Made by a program: the position numbers and the translations under genes
The notes under the pieces: generated by a model
Databases searched by the model: none
What the model was told of the DNA's origin: nothing
Seen by the model: the letters and a program-made list of their open reading frames with translations, nothing else
Part shown: positions 60,656 to 64,000 of the stretch, piece after piece
Layout of the letters: the number at the start of each line of letters is the position of its first letter
Numbering within the stretch: position 1 is the first letter of the stretch
Origin: Bacillus sp. BHET2
GTDB taxonomy: Bacteria; Bacillota; Bacilli; Bacillales; Bacillaceae_B
DNA: 64,000 bases
Direction of reading: 5' to 3'
Assembly (NCBI RefSeq): GCF_005938125.1
Contig: NZ_VCQN01000003.1
Span: forward strand, 466,890 to 530,889

Positions 60656-61123
60656 GTGTATCGGTTCGTAATTCAATTAGGGATTGGCATAGTTTTCTTA
60701 ATGTTTTCGACCTTAGCAACTTGGTATGAAGGTGCCGAAATTTTAGATAAAACCTATGAATGGAAATATTCAACGCCTTTTTCTGGTTTGGTGCTAAAAG
60801 CTGAAGATATTTCATCACTTGATTTCTTTGTTTATGCTATAAAGTTTAAACCGACCTTCCCAGTTGTAATGGCGTTAAGCTGTATTTATTTAATTATTAC
60901 AGTTGGGTACTTTACTTTTAAAAGAAAGAAAAAAGTTTTTACAACTTTTCTATCAACAATAGCAGCAGGTTTATTGGTTTTAGGCTGGCAACTGAACTCC
61001 TCAACTACTGAAGGAGCTCTAGTTTTATCATATGCCTTTTTATCTTGTAGTGCTCTTTGTGTGATTGCGACCCTTCTCTATTATATTCGACCGAAGGTGT
61101 GTCTTTTACAGAAAGTAGATTAA
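60656..61123 (+). CDS. DUF4306 (YjdJ-like) membrane protein
   Basis: A 155-residue protein with four membrane helices: 'FVIQLGIGIVFLMFSTLATWYEGAEI' is the YjdJ/DUF4306 hallmark, then a short exterior loop 'EWKYSTPFSG' and three further helices. Function unknown. GTG start with TGGAGG. Probably monocistronic; the gap before it (260 bp) shows no gene. Confidence 0.75.
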   Translation: MYRFVIQLGIGIVFLMFSTLATWYEGAEILDKTYEWKYSTPFSGLVLKAEDISSLDFFVYAIKFKPTFPVVMALSCIYLIITVGYFTFKRKKKVFTTFLSTIAAGLLVLGWQLNSSTTEGALVLSYAFLSCSALCVIATLLYYIRPKVCLLQKVD

Positions 61124-61160
61124 GTAGACATTTCGTTTATTATCAATCTTCGATTTTAGT

Positions 61161-61210
61161 GGGCGTTTGCTGAAAAAGCAGCCGCACCTTGTTCAAGTAA
61201 CGGAGCAGTT
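61161..61210. repeat. GGGCGTTTGCTGAACAAGCAGCCGC repeat, copy 1
   Basis: GGGCGTTTGCTGAAAAAGCAGCCGC, then ACCTTGTTCAAGTAACGG. GCTG/CAGC can pair, and TGAAAAA can pair with TTGTTCA of the second part. Lies between the DUF4306 gene and the first lipoprotein gene. Confidence 0.82.
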
Positions 61211-61255
61211 TAATTGAAGACCAACATCTAAGTTTTAACTTAAAGGAGTGGTAAT

Positions 61256-61657
61256 ATTAGAAAATTATTAGTTATGCTATTCATACTTTTTATATTATTT
61301 ATGACAGGTTGTTATGGTGGGGAAAGAGATGAAAATCATATACTACGAGGAGAGTCAGCCTCTTGGAAAGCCAATCTAGAAGTAGTCTTCTCAGCTGACC
61401 GAGATATGTACCATATAGGTGGGAATTTAAAATACAAACCTCACTCTACTCCAAAAGAGGTCAATTATTATATTTCTCATCCCGATGGTAAAGGTTCTGG
61501 TTTCTCAAGAGGTAAAGCCATCAAAATCCCACAAGGGGGAGGAACGCTTCTTAGTTCAGAGGATGATATTGAAGCCTTTGCAGATGAGGTTACTTTACGA
61601 GTGGAATGGGAAGGTGAAAATGGAGAAAATTTTGAGGAGATAATTCCTTTAAATTAA
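61256..61657 (+). CDS. Small lipoprotein, unknown function (probable ATT start)
   Basis: A 133-residue lipoprotein if it begins at ATT 61256: 'RKLLVMLFILFILFMTGC' then supplies the basic N-terminus, hydrophobic core and lipobox (M-T-G-C). AAAGGAG (61242-61248) is 8 nt before that ATT. The first ATG (61274) has no ribosome site and would give a signal peptide without positive charge. The mature part is beta-rich ('VVFSADRDMYHIGGNLKYKP ... VTLRVEWEGENGENFEEI'), immunoglobulin-like in pattern. No family recognised. Confidence 0.65.
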   Translation: MRKLLVMLFILFILFMTGCYGGERDENHILRGESASWKANLEVVFSADRDMYHIGGNLKYKPHSTPKEVNYYISHPDGKGSGFSRGKAIKIPQGGGTLLSSEDDIEAFADEVTLRVEWEGENGENFEEIIPLN

Positions 61658-61692
61658 CCCTACTTAAAGCATCTGCCATCTTCAAGTAAAGA

Positions 61693-61740
61693 GGGCGTTT
61701 GCTGAACAAGCAGCCGCCATTTGTTCGAGTAACGGGCAGG
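61693..61740. repeat. GGGCGTTTGCTGAACAAGCAGCCGC repeat, copy 2
   Basis: GGGCGTTTGCTGAACAAGCAGCCGCC, then ATTTGTTCGAGTAACGGGCAG. GAACAA pairs with TTGTTC across an 11-nt loop. Lies between two lipoprotein genes. Confidence 0.85.
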
Positions 61741-61787
61741 ATCGTTGAATATGAACTTTATGTATATATATATAAGAGGTGAGTGGA

Positions 61788-62177
61788 TTGAAATTTAATA
61801 AGTTACTCTATGGTTTGATAGCATTAGCTTTATTAATGATTACAGGATGCAATATTCAAGGGGGAACTACAACAGTGTCACGTGAAAATATTGATGCTGC
61901 AGAAGTTTTAACATTGGATTCTGATGCTGATATTTTTCAGTATGATGGAGTTATCTACAAAACTAATATTGATTGGGTAGAAGAGTTATCTTTAACAAAA
62001 GATGTTCAAATTGGTGAAATACAAGCAAAAAATGATACTAATACAGATTTTAAAAATGAGATGTCGAATAAACTCCCTGTTGGTACAAAGATTTTTTCCA
62101 CCAAAGAAAGAGGAGATATTTTAATTGTTGAATCTGAAGGAAAGATTAAAAAATACCTTGCAATCGTCGAAGGGTGA
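61788..62177 (+). CDS. Small lipoprotein, unknown function
   Basis: A 129-residue lipoprotein. From TTG 61788 (GAGGTGAG 7 nt upstream) it reads 'KFNKLLYGLIALALLMITGC', a complete lipoprotein signal. The mature part is acidic ('ENIDAAEVLTLDSDADIFQYDGVIYKTNIDWVEEL ... GTKIFSTKERGDILIVESEGKIKKYLAIVEG') and resembles small Bacillus surface lipoproteins. A GTG at 61779 is inside the ribosome site and unlikely as start. Confidence 0.75.
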   Translation: MKFNKLLYGLIALALLMITGCNIQGGTTTVSRENIDAAEVLTLDSDADIFQYDGVIYKTNIDWVEELSLTKDVQIGEIQAKNDTNTDFKNEMSNKLPVGTKIFSTKERGDILIVESEGKIKKYLAIVEG

Positions 62178-62201
62178 AACAATATCTTGTTCAACAATCG
62201 G

Positions 62202-62250
62202 GGGCGTTTGCTGAACAAGCAGCCGCTCCTATTGTTCCAGTAAAGGGTAG
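62202..62250. repeat. GGGCGTTTGCTGAACAAGCAGCCGC repeat, copy 3
   Basis: GGGCGTTTGCTGAACAAGCAGCCGC, then TCCTATTGTTCCAGTAAAGGGTAG. Upstream CTTGTTCA (62186-62193) can also pair with TGAACAAG (62212-62219). Follows the second lipoprotein gene. Confidence 0.85.
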
Positions 62251-62306
62251 TAACCTTTATTAAGGTAATCGTTTTTTAAAAGTAAAGTATGCAAGGGAGG
62301 ACTTAT

Positions 62307-62528
62307 ATGTATTTACTTATATCAATTATATTAAGTTCCATTTTAGGCTTTCTCTTATGGATGACAGGACCACTTGGGGGTATTGTTGCTTTTGGCATAG
62401 TAGTGGGTTGTATATTTAGAGGATTGTATTTACTAAATGATATACATACAAGAATTTCAAGTATATCACCTAAGGAGGATAAAGCTCAAAAAGCATATAG
62501 AGAATATTTAGAAGAAAAAAGAAAATAG
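62307..62528 (+). CDS. Short membrane protein, unknown function
   Basis: Seventy-three residues with two hydrophobic segments ('YLLISIILSSILGFLLWM' and 'GGIVAFGIVVGCIFRGLYLL') and a charged tail 'KEDKAQKAYREYLEEKRK'. The ATG at 62307 has GGGAGG 6 nt upstream; the ATG at 62289 precedes that site. No family recognised. Confidence 0.7.
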   Translation: MYLLISIILSSILGFLLWMTGPLGGIVAFGIVVGCIFRGLYLLNDIHTRISSISPKEDKAQKAYREYLEEKRK

Positions 62529-62688
62529 CCTATTCAATTAAAGGGACGCTAATGTAAGATCAGTGGCCATTAAGGTGTTCCAAGAAAAAGGAGCACTTAT
62601 TTAATAGCTTTGTATAAACCATCTTCCGAAAGGGCATACTAGAACCAAAGTTTACTTGGTTGGCAGCTTTGTAGGAGATGATATCGTA

Positions 62689-63531
62689 ATGAGACTGTCC
62701 GAAGCCCGGGAAAAGTATCAGTTAGATAAAAAGATTGAAGGGTATTCTCCGCTAACATTGAAAGCTTATTGTTTTCAATACACTCTTTTGTTAAAACACT
62801 TTGGTGATATCAGCATTAAGGATTTCACAACGGATGAATTGAAGAGCTACCTAATCAATTCAGGAGACCATTTAAAACCGGCGAGCCTGGGGCATCGTGT
62901 CCGATGCATCCGATCCCTATTTAAGTGGATACATGATGAGGGACATCTTCCATACAACCCAGCTGCAAAGTTAAAGGAACCAAAGATAGGGAAAAGAATC
63001 CCAAAGTTCCTTACAGATCTTGAAATCGAACACTTAAGGGAAGCTTGCGAGAGCTCCCTGGAAAATGCCTTGTTTGAATTCTTTTATTCGACAGGTTGCC
63101 GGATAGGAGAAATTGTAAAACTTAACCGGGAGGACATAAACTTCTAAGCTAACTCTGTTATTGTTCATGGAAAAGGTGACAAAGAAAGGGAAGTATACTT
63201 TAACACTCGCTGCTCCCTTTTGTTGAAACGGTACTTGGATGAACGGGACGATCAGGAGGATTGCCTGTTCATAACAGAGAGAAAACCCAAACACCGGATG
63301 AGTATTGATATGATTCGATACATTATAAAACGGATTTCTAAGCGAGCAGGTATAAAGAAGAGCATACACCCGCATCAATTGAGACATAGCTATGCTACTC
63401 ATCTAATTAATAACGGTGCACCTCTGGAAGTGATCCAAAGCCTTTTGGGACATGAGAAAAGTGAGAAGACAAAGATCTATGCTCAACTCAGTGGAAAGCT
63501 GCGCCAGGACTTCTATTGTAAATATTTTTGA
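62689..63531 (+). pseudogene. Tyrosine recombinase (phage/Xer-type integrase) with premature stop
   Basis: The frame runs from ATG 62689 (AGGAG upstream) to 63531 but is cut by one in-frame TAA at 63145-63147. Before the stop: SAM-like N-terminal domain and catalytic Arg in 'YSTGCRIGEIVKL'. After it: Lys in 'VHGKGDKERE', His-x-x-Arg in 'HPHQLRHSYATHLI', His in 'LLGHEKSEKT' and the nucleophile Tyr in 'KIYAQLSGKLRQ'. All catalytic residues are intact, so the inactivation looks recent. Intact length would be 280 residues, normal for XerC/D-like enzymes. No attachment sites were recognised. Confidence 0.87.
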
Positions 63532-63536
63532 AATTC

Positions 63537-63575
63537 AGAGCTTCGACCCTCAGAGGGTTTGAGGCTCTTTATTTT
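63537..63575 (+). terminator. Terminator after the recombinase pseudogene
   Basis: AGAGCTTCGACCCT/AGGGTTTGAGGCTCT forms a long imperfect stem with a CAG loop, followed by TTATTTTG. Confidence 0.7.
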
Positions 63576-63758
63576 GTATCAGGCAATTTAATTAAGGCAA
63601 ATTTTATTAAATGTTTGAGGAACTTCTGATACATAGGATTGCTCTATCTCCATTGATATTTTCATTTGCATAAATATTTCAAAAAAAAACTATAAAAAAG
63701 AAGGAGATGTTCTAAAAAAATAGAATAATTTATAATATTAGAATTAGGAGGGCTTTTT

Positions 63759-63878
63759 ATGAATAAAGAATCATCAATTTCCATATCAATGGAGCAACAA
63801 AAACTGATTTCAAGTGCTACTCGCATTAAAATTATTCACCTTTTAAAACATCAGGAACTTACTGCAATGGAAGTGTAA
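63759..63878 (+). pseudogene. N-terminal piece of an HTH regulator gene, cut by IS insertion
   Basis: ATG 63759 with AGGAGGG upstream; 39 residues ending 'SSATRIKIIHLLKHQELTAMEV' before a stop. This is the first helix pair of an ArsR-like winged-helix domain and then stops short where the rest should follow. The stop codon lies in the TGTAACC that starts the putative IS end at 63874, so the gene was probably interrupted there. The remainder would lie beyond the window. Confidence 0.72.
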
Positions 63879-64000
63879 CCGTCAAGTACAAATGAACAGT
63901 TTTTGCTAAATAATTATGAACACTTTTTGCTTGTTTATGATACATCTGCCTACCATATTGGCAGGCAGTACTGTGTTAAAAAGGCAAAGCCTCTGAAGCA
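63874..64000. mobile_element. Left end of a putative IS21-family element (continues past window)
   Basis: From 63874 the sequence begins TGTAACCGTCAAGTAC and holds two spaced repeats, ATGAACAGTTTTTGC (63891) and ATGAACACTTTTTGC (63917), before TGCCTACCATATTGGCAGGCA, a perfect inverted repeat. TGT ends plus multiple subterminal repeats are typical of IS21-family elements. No transposase codons are yet visible, so the family call is provisional. Confidence 0.6.

Overview
The window reads as chromosome of an endospore-forming member of the Bacillaceae (Bacillus sensu lato, of the Rossellomorea/marine-Bacillus kind). Reasons: moderately low G+C, strong AGGAGG-type ribosome binding sites with frequent GTG and TTG starts, a CotA-type spore-coat laccase, a sporulenol-type squalene-hopene cyclase, a YfkO nitroreductase, a split FeoB, a YjdJ/DUF4306 protein and DUF2161, and Bacillus-type intergenic repeats. 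The genus cannot be fixed from sequence reading alone. No tRNA, rRNA, CRISPR array or replication origin was seen.

Layout. 0-10.7 kb: an FtsX permease fused to an extracellular M1 aminopeptidase (cut by the window edge), an HxlR/glyoxalase pair, GabD, a quinone-oxidoreductase-like enzyme, a self-regulated XRE/membrane-protein pair, an amine oxidase and an SRPBCC-ArsR operon. 10.9-18.4 kb: AraC/GyrI-like regulator, ArsR-SRPBCC fusion, CotA, an EamA transporter and a class-A-beta-lactamase-like hydrolase. 18.4-25.8 kb: relic of an ABC ATPase gene, ECF sigma factor plus a ClpP paralogue, C45 acyltransferase, XRE-PAS regulator with a LytS-type membrane histidine kinase, YfkO. 26-30.5 kb: feoA with feoB split into two overlapping genes, a methyltransferase, a ketopantoate-reductase-like protein and a 54-residue membrane protein.

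30.6-42.8 kb is the most coherent functional block. A divergent pair of operons (EIIA-MupG-GlcNAc/MurNAc kinase-AnmK leftward; RpiR/MurR regulator-EIIB-EIIC rightward) is followed by a GH4 phospho-glycosidase and, farther on, a secreted GHL10 glycosidase (YngK/DigH type). The divergent promoter and the GHL10 promoter carry almost the same palindrome (GAAATTTAATTTC and GAAATATAATTTC). I infer an RpiR-controlled peptidoglycan amino-sugar salvage regulon. A GlcNAc-type PTS permease (51.8 kb) may feed the same pool.

43-53 kb: MnmH, a MerR/SRPBCC pair with a textbook MerR operator, gltAB and the GlcNAc PTS. 53-59 kb: DUF2161 protein, squalene-hopene cyclase and a three-gene heme-dependent N-demethylase/dimethylamine monooxygenase operon. 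59-64 kb: ECF sigma/anti-sigma pair, small membrane proteins and lipoproteins separated by three copies of one repeat, a tyrosine recombinase killed by a nonsense codon, and an HTH gene cut by what looks like the end of an IS21-family element.

Intergenic DNA is unusually rich in repeats: nine palindromes built on GAGGGACGGACCT, all starting at or within about 9 nt of a stop codon; two arrays of a TTATTATCGA core at 20-21-bp steps plus a third related array; and a 760-bp stack of Bacillus repeats with a MITE-like insertion nested inside.
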